Source: Moringa oleifera | Taxonomy: Eukaryota > Streptophyta > Magnoliopsida > Brassicales > Moringaceae | DNA: 64,000 nucleotides | NCBI GenBank assembly: GCA_021397835.1 | Contig: JAJFZO010000168.1 | Location: 2,976,001-3,040,000, forward strand | Direction: 5' to 3' | Part shown: positions 11,491 to 22,625 of the stretch, in pieces | Layout of the letters: each line of letters begins with the position of its first letter | Numbering within the stretch: position 1 is the stretch's first letter | Position numbers and translations under genes: made by a program | The notes under the pieces: generated by a model | What the model saw: the letters and a program-made list of their open reading frames with translations, nothing else | What the model was told of the DNA's origin: nothing | The model's database searches: none

Positions 11491-11672
11491 ATTTTACCCA
11501 CAGACAAAGTCGTTGGTCTAAATGATTTTATATTGTCACATTGACATGTAGCTGATAGGCTTACACCTGTGACTTTTTCTTATTTTAGCCACAGAGAAAG
11601 TCGTTGGTCTAAATGATATTATATTGTCACATTGACATGTAGCTGATATGCTTACACCTGTGACTTTTTCTT
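11491..11672. repeat. 91-bp tandem duplication (two copies)
   Basis: Two adjacent copies with a 91-bp period (11491-11581 and 11582-11672) share AAAGTCGTTGGTCTAAATGA and ATTGACATGTAGCTGATA blocks and differ at only a few positions. The duplication is therefore fairly recent. No function is evident. Confidence 0.85.
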
Positions 11673-12340
11673 ATGAACCCTTGGTAACTTGATACACGGA
11701 GGCTGTTGACACATTTTGTCAAAAATGTGGAAGTCATTTATTTTGTTTCCATGGCTTTCCACAAATTTCAGATCTCCTAGAATCCATTCCCTCTTCCCTA
11801 CCTACCAAACTATACAATCATCTTCTCATTCATCATCAACCAACAATAGTTCCACAATTATCAACATGAAATAAGTATTGCAGTACCAGCTATTAACATA
11901 CCAAAGTGCTCTTGATGTATTAACTTCCAACTAGAATCTAAATTGAAAGTAGGAAGCTTACCAAACCTGAAAACAATTGAGACTAATGTTCTTGTCAGTA
12001 ACCTAATTGTTTAGATCAGGAAGAAATCCAAACAAAACGTTAGGTAGGTCGTAAGGGTAAGTATGCACATGAGGAAAGGGGGAATGCATCGAGACTCAGT
12101 GACCCCAAGAAGATAGAGGTTGAAGGGTCATAAAGCATATACAGTATACTTGTACAATGAGCTCTGCTATTCCAATTCAAGTCAAAAAATTGATGACCTA
12201 GATATATTCTGAATTTAAGGCTGCAACTCAACACAGCCATCACTATGGCCCATTTCAACGGGAAAAAGTCCCTCTGTGAGGGTGAAAATTACAAAGGGTA
12301 GGGGAAGGATGTAATCAACTTGAACAAGAAACGACTTCTG
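11673..12340. other. Spacer and probable GALT2 3' UTR
   Basis: Non-coding. The part next to 12341 is probably the 3' UTR of the minus-strand galactosyltransferase. A CATCTTCTCATTCAT block near 11819 also occurs near 11393, another trace of the duplications nearby. Confidence 0.4.
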
Positions 12341-15300
12341 TCATCTGAAGTTGCAACATTGTGCCCGACCTCTCCCCAACTTATCCCAAAGACAGATCAT
12401 CTGTCTCGGGGATTGATAATGTGCAGTATAGTAGTTCTCCATGCATCCATACTGACAAAACTTCCAGTTATGAGAGTACTGGACAGGTGTTGAGCTGTTG
12501 AAGTGTTCAACCCACATTCCCATACTCACATCCTCCATCTTGAAAAGCTGCCACCAAAAACAATATTAATTTTCAGTCAAGGTTCGAGAGAAATTAGCAA
12601 TAGAATTCACTCTGTTTACAATCAACAGAAGAAAAAGGAAAGGAGGAAACAGAAAGAGAGACAGAGAGGAAAACATTCTCGAACACAAAAAGTAAAGACT
12701 TTGAGAATCTGACCCTTAGCTTCCGATTTCCATGCTGAGAAATGACAAACTCAGCAATGTCACTGGAGATTATATATCCTGGCCCATTGGCATAAGGAGG
12801 ATATACTTCCTCTGGCCACTCCTGTTACAGTAGACATGGATCCTTGAGGAAGTGGTAAAGCATAAAAGAAATTTAACAAGTAAACTTCTCGAAGACTTTA
12901 TCCTTCAACTCATACATATCTCGTGAAAGAGCAAATTTAATGAAAGAATGAAATTGCAGAGCATGGTTACCTTTGGCATTTTCTTATAATTCTCAGAATT
13001 CTATTTGGAGGTTGAAAAGCCACTTAAGCAGGACATTTTGCAGGCCGATAACTGATTTAATTTTGTCTTTCATTTGCAAGCATTTAGCATAAGGCGTTTT
13101 GTAGCAATTTAGACTGACAGTCACATTATTTCTGCCTCCTGAGTTTTCAACAGAGGCTAAATCATGGATTTTAAAAGATGCTAGATCACACATGTTCAGG
13201 AAAAGGTTTCACTATTTTTTTTCCTTCTGCCACCAGAAGCAAAAGCAAACTTATGGCTAAAGCAGAAAATATACAAACAAGAAAAGAGAACAAAGCACCA
13301 TCAGAATAAAACCTCAAAAGTGAAACACATAAGCACTAAAGATCTCACAGAGAGAAAGCAAACTTGCATACCTCATAAGTAACCGCCCATTTTCCACTTC
13401 TCAAGGGACGGTGCAAGAGGTTCAGATTACCCATATAAAGAGACTTTTTGGATGAGATGCCCTCAATTTCTTTCAAGACAGTTTCTAACCTGACAAACGT
13501 GTCATCATCACATTTCATGATGTATGAAGCTGTCACATTCTGGACCTGCACAGAAGATGCTTGGGCTATTACACAACTGCAATTCAAATAAGCATATTGC
13601 CTAACAAATTTAAGGTTAAAAATAAACAAAAATTATTCATAGACAAAGACCAACAAAAAAAAAAATTATAGGAAATATCCTATCCAAAGAACTCAATGAA
13701 AGGAGACAAGGATATATACTGAACTCACCCCAAACTCACAAATAGCAATTGTTTTAAGAACTAGAAGCTCATAGCGATCCATAAATGGCAAAATTATAAT
13801 ATCACCAAAGTAATCAGCCTCCTTCTTCAGCATTGCATTCACCTCCTTCCTTGGGTTCTACAAGTTGATTTATAAATGAGTACAAACAACAAGCAAACTG
13901 TGCAACTGTATATAAATTGAGTACAAACAACAAGAATGTCATTGAATGAAAAACAGGGAAGAAAATGCACAGATATAATATTCGCTGATCCTGCATGGTC
14001 AGAATGTTGTTGATACAGATAAACCACAAAGTTGGTTATATATGTGCACAAATCAATTTGTGTGTCCATTGTTCAAAATTAAAGAATTACATAAAGAATG
14101 ACAGAATAAATTATATTGGACATGTATTATTGAATTGATATTCCGGCGACACCGAGAATATATCATGACAGTAACTCAAATATCATACGCTCTTCAGGGC
14201 TTCTCTGGTTTACATGATATCCCAAACTCGTCGATCTCACCAGCCTAAAATTGATACGTCCTAAAAGATGGTCAATGGATTATAAACTGCTCTCAGTTTT
14301 TTCCTACCCAGTCCAAGTGAAAACCTCAATCCAATTAATGATTTTAGGCCTCTCTAAATTCTTAACCTTAGCACAAAGAAAGAGCCTCATATTACTTTTC
14401 AAAATAATCGACATTACCAATTAATCCTTCATCTCTAATTACCTCCAACTCACATCCAATATTATCGACAATCAACAATTGGCCTACAACAAAAATTCTG
14501 GACAACCATCCTGGTCATACTAATTGAAATATCTCATCTTGGCAATCAAGAAGTCTGTGTCATGCATAACACACTGCAAAATATGGTTGTCTAATAGGGT
14601 CTTATTTTTTAAGATTCCTCTCCCATCATGAAAACCAAAGCAACAAAATGATACCATCTCTAACAAATGCTACATTTCTTCCTATCACCACTCACTCTCA
14701 ACCACCAATGTCCTCCACTTTTGGCATGAGCCTTGATTCCTGAAGACAAGGAGGGTAGAACATGGGCCAAATTTCTCTGGCCACCTAATAATGAGGCAAC
14801 TGACAATCTATTAAATCTGTTCAATTCCCAGGATATTATGCTATCAAAGATGCAATACCAATATATGAGCCTCGACTCCTGAAGACAAGGAGAGTAGAAC
14901 GTGGGCAAATTTCTCTGGCCACCTAATAATGAGGCAACTGACAATCTATTAAATCTCTTCCCAGGATATAGTGCTATCAAAGATGAAAAACAAATATATG
15001 AGCCTTGACTCCAGAAGACAAGGAGAGTAGAACATGGCCAAGTTCCTCTGACCACCTAATAATAACGCAACTGACAATCCATTATCTCTGTTCAATTTCC
15101 AGGATATAATACTATCAAAGACAAAACATACACACAAAAGATTTTCAGGATATAATGATATCAAAGACAGACCACACACACACACACACACACACAATTT
15201 CCACAATATAAAGCTATTGAAGATGAAATACACACACACACACACACACACAATTTCCACAATATAAAGCTATTGAAGATGAAATACACACACACACACA

Positions 15301-16224
15301 CACACATATATACACATCTTCTTTTCTATCAAAATTTCCTAGCAGCTCCATCCATGCAGCCTAAGGACAATATGCATCTCTGTTAGCATGGGTTGCATTA
15401 AAGAAGATGGATGATGACTTCAAAAGAGCTTGATTTCTAAAGATCTCCAACTTCTGACAGAAACCATGACTTCTCTTCAAAACTACAATAGAATAAGTGT
15501 AGGCAACATGATAGCTAGGTTCAATTACCTTGTCACAAATGATAGTATATTGGACAGAAAAAAACATAAAACTTGAGAAAGAAGTTGCTTTCGAGGGAGG
15601 ACCAAGGTAAAAAGTTTTCAGTCAATATTTCTTTAGGACAATTAAAGTTTTCAGCTGCCTGAGGGTGCACTGTTGCTGCCATGAAAATTTGATATGGAGT
15701 AAGATTCCTTCACAAAATGGCCTTTTTGCATAGGAAGCAACTTAAGGCAAGACTTTAACTAAAGACAACCTACAAAAAGAAAACGATAAGGCTATGGTTA
15801 AGAGGTGCTTTCTACGTAGGGAACCTGAGGAATCGGTCAACCACATCCTCATTTGGTGCAAGTGGACCCAATAGATATGGGAGAGTGTCTTTTGGGGCGG
15901 ATAGGGTGGTTTCCGACTCAGTCACTGCTGAGTTGAAAGCTTGGGCAAGTCTTTTCATCCCTAAGCATAAAAGGAAGCTAATGATGCCAGTTCTTTTACT
16001 TAGTTATTTGAGAGTGAGGGCAGAGAAACAGGAGAACTTTTGAAGACTGGGAGACCTTTTTAACTTTGATAGGGATAGATGGATTAAGGTTTCGAAGCTT
16101 TTAAGTGACTAAGGATTTTTTTGTAAATGAGGAGGATTATATAGAGAGTTAATAGAAATTCTAACCCTAAATAGCTAACCATATATCTATGTGGGTTGCA
16201 CCCTGGTGGTGCTCTTTGTATTTA

Positions 16225-16257
<33 letters not shown>

Positions 16258-19200
16258 TTTTTAAGTTTAAAGTTGATGGATATCAGTTCTACTACTGACT
16301 ATTGTATTAGATGGACATCAAGCCTAGAAGAAATGGGAGCAAGAGATTTTATCCCAGATTATCCATGATAAGGAGATTTTTCCTTTGTGTGATTGCTTGA
16401 AAACTTGAGAAAGATATATGCCACTGTAAATTACATAAAAAGCTCTTCAAGGTTTTGTGTACTAGAACATGACACAGTAGGTTTTGCACATTTAAAGTAT
16501 AAATTAGTTTCTCTGTTTAACAACAAGCAGTTTGTACTCCCCATAAACCAATGTCCACATTTCACTCCTCGATCTAGTATTATCCCACATCAATACCAAC
16601 AATTTTACTCTGTTATTTCATTTGAAACTTTGCTAACACAACATTGATCCTAGCACACTTCAAGTATTACTAATGTGATAAATAAAGGATAAACCCAAGA
16701 CCTTACCAAAGCAACAAAGAACCGAGCGGCTACGTTTCTTGACTTGATTGCTGAATGTTGCATCCAAGTTTTTCTGACTGCCATGCGTTCTGCAAAGTGA
16801 TTACTAGCAGAAAGAACCCCAATAAAAAGTCGAAGAGGACTATCTGGTAGAGGATGGGCCTTCCACTTTGGTGACATTTCCAAAGCTCTTTGAGGTGAGT
16901 AACTTGGGTGAGAAATGGGGAGAGATGTAGCATAAACTGAATGAACATCCACATCCCCCTTTACTGCTAGGCCTGTTGCATCTTCGAGTGTGAATCCCTG
17001 AAGAAGATGCATGAAAGAAACAATAAAAGAGCACTCAGAAACCCATTCCAAGGGAAGAAAACAGGAAAGCAGCAAGTTGAAACAAAAGCAATGTACCTTA
17101 CGATGCACATACTTGTTCCACAAACAAGAATCTTAGAAAAGCAGAAAAGAGGGAAAAACTTAGAATACATGCATGAAATCTAGACAAGTAAATTAAAATG
17201 TAAAAGTTGAAAGACTCTTTTCCCTCCTGACTAGCCATTAAGGAGGAGAACACCATGAACTAGCTGTGGCACCATAAGCTACATAGATGTCCAAGGCAAT
17301 CATGCAACATATGTGTTAAACACATCAGCAAAAAAAAAAAAAAAGGCTAATGGGTTGAAAAGCCCTAATCTTTAGAACGTACAGTTCGATATGCGAATGA
17401 AGTCACATGCCGACCCCCAACATTTATATGGAATCCATCAACACCAGCACGCAGGGTCAGAACAAACAGTCTACCCTCCACAAAGGGGAATGGCCAGGTT
17501 ACTTCTGGTTTCTGCTCGCGTCCTATGAATCGTTTGAACCAAGAGGTTGTCTTGGACTCTTTAGAGTCTACAATATCATTCCTCATCCATTTTTCACACT
17601 TTCGATATCCATCAACTGCAAAATATATATATATTAGAAACCATACAAATTCCATATGCCTCTCATAATTGATAAAGATAGCAGTATATTACACTGTCAA
17701 ATGACAGAATTTCTATATGCAGAAACAGAAAACTTAGGCCGAAGGAAGAGGAGAAGTAAAATCAGAATACCAGTACCACGTCTCATTATAAATTCAAAAG
17801 AAACTTTCATAATAAATTTAGGTCAACGAAGGATTGAATAAAGTATAAGAGATGACAAATTAGCAACATTCATCATGACTTGTAATGTAACCATTCATCA
17901 TGAAAATTTGAAATCCAAAAGTTATATTTAAATACTACAACCTCATCATTTAAAAATTATAATTTTATTCTGAGATCATTGTCTGAAGGAGATCTTGGAT
18001 CACTCCCACTTTCTAAGGTGATGAGATCATCTTTTGGAGGGTGACAAGTTATTCAAAATATTATCTCAACCAACTCCGTTGACAACAATAATGGACATTT
18101 CTTTTTGTGGAAAATCATGAGACCACAAAATACTCTCTTTCTTTTGTAATAATAACAAGCAAGCAAATAATGCTTCAATCTGATACCCAAAAGTTCCAGT
18201 ATGATTAAAATCTTCTTCAACTACAATCAGACAGTTTCACATATTATACAAGCATCTATATCACAAAGTAAGGGAGAGAATTCTAAGAAATGAACTGAGC
18301 CACAGTTTATGAGTTGTATGATTACTGAACTCATTTCTGGTAGTGTTAAATTTTCTTTTTGAACTCTCTTTAGTAAAGAGGCAAGGCACAAGCCCTGATC
18401 ATATTTGAGTAAGCTGCTCAGCAGTAGAAAGTCCTAGACAACTGTCAACTGTCATCTGTCAACTGTGCCTCCTCTAATCACAGAAAATCATATATATTTA
18501 TTCTACCTAGTTGTTTTTTGTTTTATGCACCATAACATGAAGCTTAAAAAAAAATTGGACTGTTTAGTACAAAACATGCTCAATAATTCTCGTTATTTAG
18601 TTTTCAACTTCAATGTTTGCTCAAAGTACTTGTTTATTCATGCATGCTTGTAACCCCTGTTACCACAAGGGCAAAGCTTGAACAAGGAACCAAACATGGA
18701 AAGAAAGCAGGAATAGTATTTATGCATAGCAAAATCTCACCAAGCATGTCTTCATCATTCTTGGATAGTGAGCCATCGCATCTCTGAGCAGTCCCCCATT
18801 GCATCCTGTAGCATGTGTTGTGCTCAATGACTGGCCGATGACTCCAATCTCCTTTCAATCTAGGATTCACGTGTAAAATCTTAGGAGGATCCTCCCCATC
18901 CACTGACTTCAAGCCTTGCAATTCAACCATAAACTGTGAAACCATAACCATACCATCACCCCTCAACCTTGCCAGCTGAGGCACAAATTCTTGATGCGCA
19001 TACTGTGGAGTTCCAATAACTGTAATGGAAGAACCTGCAGCCAGCCCACAAGGAAGAAACATGGCCTTGTCCCCACTGGCTAGTTCCTCTCCAGTGATTG
19101 ATACCCATGAAGGGCATGACTCAGACTTCCCCTCATATATAGAACTCTGTCCTGTCACATTTAAATCAACATTATCCACTTCCTGCCATGCCTTTGTACC

Positions 19201-19635
19201 CAATGTCCAAGCCTCATCTGCCATTCTTTCAAGCACTGACAGATCACCAGTTCTATTCCTCCGTCGCATAATCTCTCCTGTTATTCGACCATATCGATGC
19301 TGAAGGGGCTTTATTGGTCTCAACCCACCTTTTTTCTCCACCAAAGATTCCTTCTCAGGCATAAAAGGTGCATTTTGGTTCTGGTCATCTTCAAGTTTCC
19401 TGTGAAAGGTATCCTTATAAGCAGAACTCAGAGAAGGTTTGCTCAAATCCATATCTTCAGTAACCCCTGTAATTTTCCCATCCAAGCCAGCATCTCCACT
19501 CAAAATAGCCGTGATCTCAAGAAATCTTGGAAACTTAAATGCTATGAAAACCAAATACAATGCTGCTACAACCAACAAGAAATGTGACAATTTGAACCTC
19601 CTGCTGCTGGAAAGTTCACTTTTTACCCTCTTCAT
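12341..19635 (-). CDS. GALT2: Hydroxyproline O-galactosyltransferase (galectin + GT31), seven exons
   Basis: Golgi type II membrane enzyme that adds the first galactose to hydroxyproline of arabinogalactan proteins. Exons on the minus strand: 19635-18741, 17615-17383, 16997-16707, 13857-13729, 13545-13372, 12821-12714, 12547-12341. They total 2037 bp and encode 678 aa; phases close and all introns are GT-AG. A short basic N terminus (MKRVKSE) precedes a single signal anchor at about residues 17-33. A galectin domain covers about 185-376 and contains the HVNPR and YRMQWG motifs. A GT31 beta-1,3-galactosyltransferase-like domain follows (about 415-670), with [10 protein letters not shown], the metal-binding DDD at 529-531 in [16 protein letters not shown] and MEDVSMG. 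Identity with Arabidopsis GALT2 was judged from memory; GALT5 is the main alternative. The first in-frame ATG is 19635. The 5' leader appears to carry short upstream ORFs. Confidence 0.93.
14726..15120. repeat. Tandem repeat of about 132-138 bp, three copies
   Basis: Successive copies start near 14726, 14864 and 14998 and share CCTAATAATGAGGCAACTGA, a 'GAAGACAAGGAG' block and a TATGAGCC block. They lie within GALT2 intron 3. Chance ORFs across it on the minus strand merely translate the repeat. Confidence 0.85.
15173..15306. repeat. CA microsatellite in a triplicated cassette
   Basis: Three (CA)n tracts (about 15173-15196, 15231-15252 and 15287-15306) are separated by an identical spacer beginning AATTTCCACAATATAAAGC, with a period of about 56 bp. 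The microsatellite appears to have been amplified together with its flank. Confidence 0.85.
15760..16258 (+). mobile_element. LINE (non-LTR retrotransposon) 3' fragment
   Basis: A broken plus-strand reading frame around 15800-15910 reads like the zinc-binding region downstream of plant LINE-1 reverse transcriptases: [18 protein letters not shown], then W..SVFWG. Further on, [12 protein letters not shown] appears in another frame. Multiple stops make it dead. It ends with GCACCCTGGTGGTGCTCTTT-like sequence and an (AC)n tract, resembling a plant LINE 3' end. It is antisense to GALT2 within its third intron. Confidence 0.55.
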
Positions 19636-20410
19636 CTTACAACTCCTAACAAAATACAACACAATGCAATTGATCAAACTCACGATCTCTGAACCAATTT
19701 GTCCAACCAGTTGGCGGAAAAACACGCCAACAAATTATACAGCCCAGCAAATAAGCAAAACTTAATGTACCCAAATCTTTAAAAACGCCCCATTTGCATT
19801 ATACTGATACAGGTCAATAAACCCTAGTCTTCCACGTGAGAAAGAAGTGAAATCACCAAAATGTCGACAACAAATCAAACCGGAACAAATTTGAGAAGAT
19901 TGACTTCACCAAAAGGGATCAACCGATGTCGCAGTTCAACAACATTTTGCGAGAAAGCCCATCATTGATTGAGCCAACATTCCCTAAATCAGTCAACATT
20001 GGGCCAGCATTCCTCTTAAATCTTCCATCTCGAATCCAGGAAACCCCCACTGAGTAACTGCGATCCAAATGAACAACAAGCTATTGCAAACACAAAAGAG
20101 AAACTAACGCTAATCCTGGTGATTTGTGTAAATCAAGATGCTAATCTTGAGTTTCTGATAGAATTTGTGCCCTCAAAGCAAAAGCGAAGAATGAAAGACT
20201 ACAGTATCATCCATAACGTGCGTATGAGTATGCAGGCCAGTCATATTGGGCTATGCAAAGAAAATAAGTCAAAATGGCAGTAATTGAATGCAAAGGAAGC
20301 ATTTTAGGCTTATATCAGAATTTGAATGCAGGCAGAGATTGCAGTTACTGATTTCAGTAACCCACAAAATTTTCCCTTTCCGCGCCTGTAATTTAATTGC
20401 AGGTGAGATG
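19636..20410 (-). other. GALT2: GALT2 5' leader and promoter region
   Basis: Mixed-composition DNA upstream of the GALT2 ATG that ends abruptly at AT-rich sequence near 20420. On the minus strand it has several short ATG-initiated ORFs, for example one of 11 codons starting near 20025. The leader may therefore be translationally controlled if it is long. The transcription start is not determined. Confidence 0.4.
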
Positions 20411-20580
20411 CGCCAATATATATTTCTTTTTTTTTAATTTTTTTCCCCAAAAATGTATAATACACTGTAGGCCACTGGTGTTACCACTTTGTGTCCAAAA
20501 TATCAAATTCAAGAAAAAAATTACAGAACTTTCTGCTATGTAATTATAGTTCATTTGTAAATATATAAGTAAATGTAAAG

Positions 20581-21085
20581 AAAAATAATAAAATAAATAA
20601 ATTTTTAATATTTATTTTATATTATTAATCAAACGTTATATTTAAAATTGACAAATCAAACTTTAATTTATCAATTTGATTCAAATTGAATGTTAATTCA
20701 AATGATAATAAAAAAATTTAATTTTTTTTTAGTCTCAAAAGTAATTCAAATTAATTTTTTACTAGATAATTTTTTAATGTAAGATTTATTTGTTGTGAAA
20801 TTTTAAAAATTTTAGCAAGTATAAATTTAAAATAATATATTTTTAATATTCAAAAAATTGAAAATTTTTTTTGAAAATAACTTAAATATTTTTTTACATA
20901 TGTAAAAAATCAAGTTAAATTTTGTTATATAAAATTTTTAATTTAAATATCTATAATTTTTAAAATTTTTGATAGGGTTTAATTTAGTTTAAATTAATAA
21001 ATTAAAATTTGATTTATTATTTTTTAAATAAAAAATTTAATTGATAACTTGAGATAAATATTAAAGTTTTATATAACCTTTACCC
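20581..21085. repeat. Foldback (MITE-like) repeat, copy A
   Basis: A TTTACCC terminus at 21079-21085, read inverted, matches the left end through blocks such as TTAATATTTATTTTATATTA and TTATTAATCAAAC. This makes an imperfect inverted repeat of about 60 bp. The interior also resembles the other copies. There is no coding capacity. Confidence 0.55.
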
Positions 21086-21404
21086 AAAATTATATTAACT
21101 TTTATTTTTAAATTTAAACTCTATCAAATCAACTAACTCCACATTATATTTATATTTTAATTTAAATTAAATCAGATTTTATTTTTTAAAAAATTAAAAT
21201 TTATTGATGATAATTTAAAAAACTATTATTTATTAAAAATTAAAATTTGATAAGAATTAAAAAAGTTTTCTTTTTCTCTCCTTTTTTTCTCTTTTTCTTT
21301 ATTTTCTTCTCTCTTTTTCTCTCATTTTTTATTGTTTTAAAATTATTTTTAAATTATTTATAATTTTATGTTAATTACATGAGAAAAACCAGTTGTTTTG
21401 CTTA

Positions 21405-21895
21405 TGATCGTAAATTTGGACCTACAAAAAAATTATATTTATTTAATATTTATATTTTATTATATTCTTCATGTAAAATTTTTACTTATAATTTTTAGCA
21501 ATATTAATAATTTGACATTTGTACGTGATGTACATTTGACTTTTACTTATACAGTTATTATATTACCTAATTAAAATACTATTAAAATGAATAAAATATT
21601 TTTTATTCTCATTCTCTTTAAATATTTATATTTGTACATCATTTTACTAAATTTGATATGAAAAAAATATGTTGTTTGTCTTGATAATGTTTTAAAGAAG
21701 TATTAGGATAATTGCACAAGTAAAAATCACATTCATCTCATGTATATGCATAAAATCGTTAATATTCACAGAAAAGTTTCACATTAGGAATTCAAAAAAT
21801 ATATATATATAAGTTTCACATAGATGCAATTTTTTTCTAGATCTTAGTTTGAGAATGGTAAGCAAAATGCATGTTTTCTTGATGTAATTAACTTA
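21405..21895. repeat. Foldback repeat, second type, copy 1
   Basis: About 490 bp. The left arm has GTAAAATTTTTACTTATAAT and then GACTTTTACTTATACAG. The right arm carries the same blocks inverted (near 21715-21790). A diverged direct copy follows at about 22115-22625. Confidence 0.5.
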
Positions 21896-22114
21896 TAACT
21901 TTCAAGATAATGTTCAATTGGATTAAAATAAAAAAATTTAACTATAAAATTAAGTCAATTAATGTAATCAAGTTTAGATTAAAAAGTGAACCTAGCATAG
22001 AACTTTTTGTGTTTACACTAAATATATTAATAGAGTTGAGATACTAGCTTAAATTTGGGTATAAGTTACAATGTGTTATATTTGTTCAATCTATTTAACA
22101 TTTTTTGGTTAATT

Positions 22115-22625
22115 ACATCAATAAGACATATATTTTATTCACAGTTTCAAATTAAAACTTATAAAAAAAATTATTTATTTGAAACTTACGTTTTTATTAA
22201 ATTCTTAATGTGAAATTTTTATCTATAATTTTTGTTAATATTAATGATTTTGCACAAACACGTAACGTACATGTGACTTTTACTTATACCATTACCCGAA
22301 TACCTTTTAAAACACCATCAAAATGAATAAAATATTTTTTTACATCAATCTTAGTAATAATATGTGAAATACAAATATCTAAATAAAATAGGAAGAATGA
22401 ACATTTTGTTTGTTTTCATAGTGTTTAAAAGTATGTTAGTATAATTATATAAGTAAAAGTAATATGCACATTATATGTGTGTGCAAAATCATTAATATTA
22501 ACAAAAATGATAAACACAATTTTTTGAGAATCCAACAAAAAATTAAGTCTTAAATAGATGCAATTTGTTTTGTAGGTCTCGATTTGAGACTGTAAGTAAA
22601 ATACAGGCTTCTTTATGTAATTAAT
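22115..22625. repeat. Foldback repeat, second type, copy 2
   Basis: A diverged direct copy of 21405-21895. Shared blocks in the same order include ATCTATAATTTTTGTTAATA, TGACTTTTACTTATAC, AAAATGAATAAAATATTTTT and, near the end, AGATGCAATTTGTTTTGTAG versus AGATGCAATTTTTTTCTAGA. It is non-coding. Confidence 0.5.

Larger units (their letters stand above)
13858..16706 (-). other. GALT2: GALT2 intron 3, repeat-rich (2.85 kb)
   Basis: The longest intron of the gene. Its donor is GTAAGG and its acceptor TTGTAG. It contains a tandem array (14726-15120), a triplicated CA-microsatellite cassette (15173-15306), a LINE 3' fragment (about 15760-16258) and an (AC)n tract (16231-16257). These are listed separately. 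Confidence 0.85.

Noticed and set aside
14660..15260. Minus-strand ORFs of 131 and 103 codons in GALT2 intron 3
   Set aside because: They translate tandem and CA repeats (visible as CVCVCV runs and duplicated LLGGQRNL segments).
19025..19765. Plus-strand ORFs of 92-108 codons opposite GALT2 exon 1
   Set aside because: Frame shadows of a conserved exon; no independent support.
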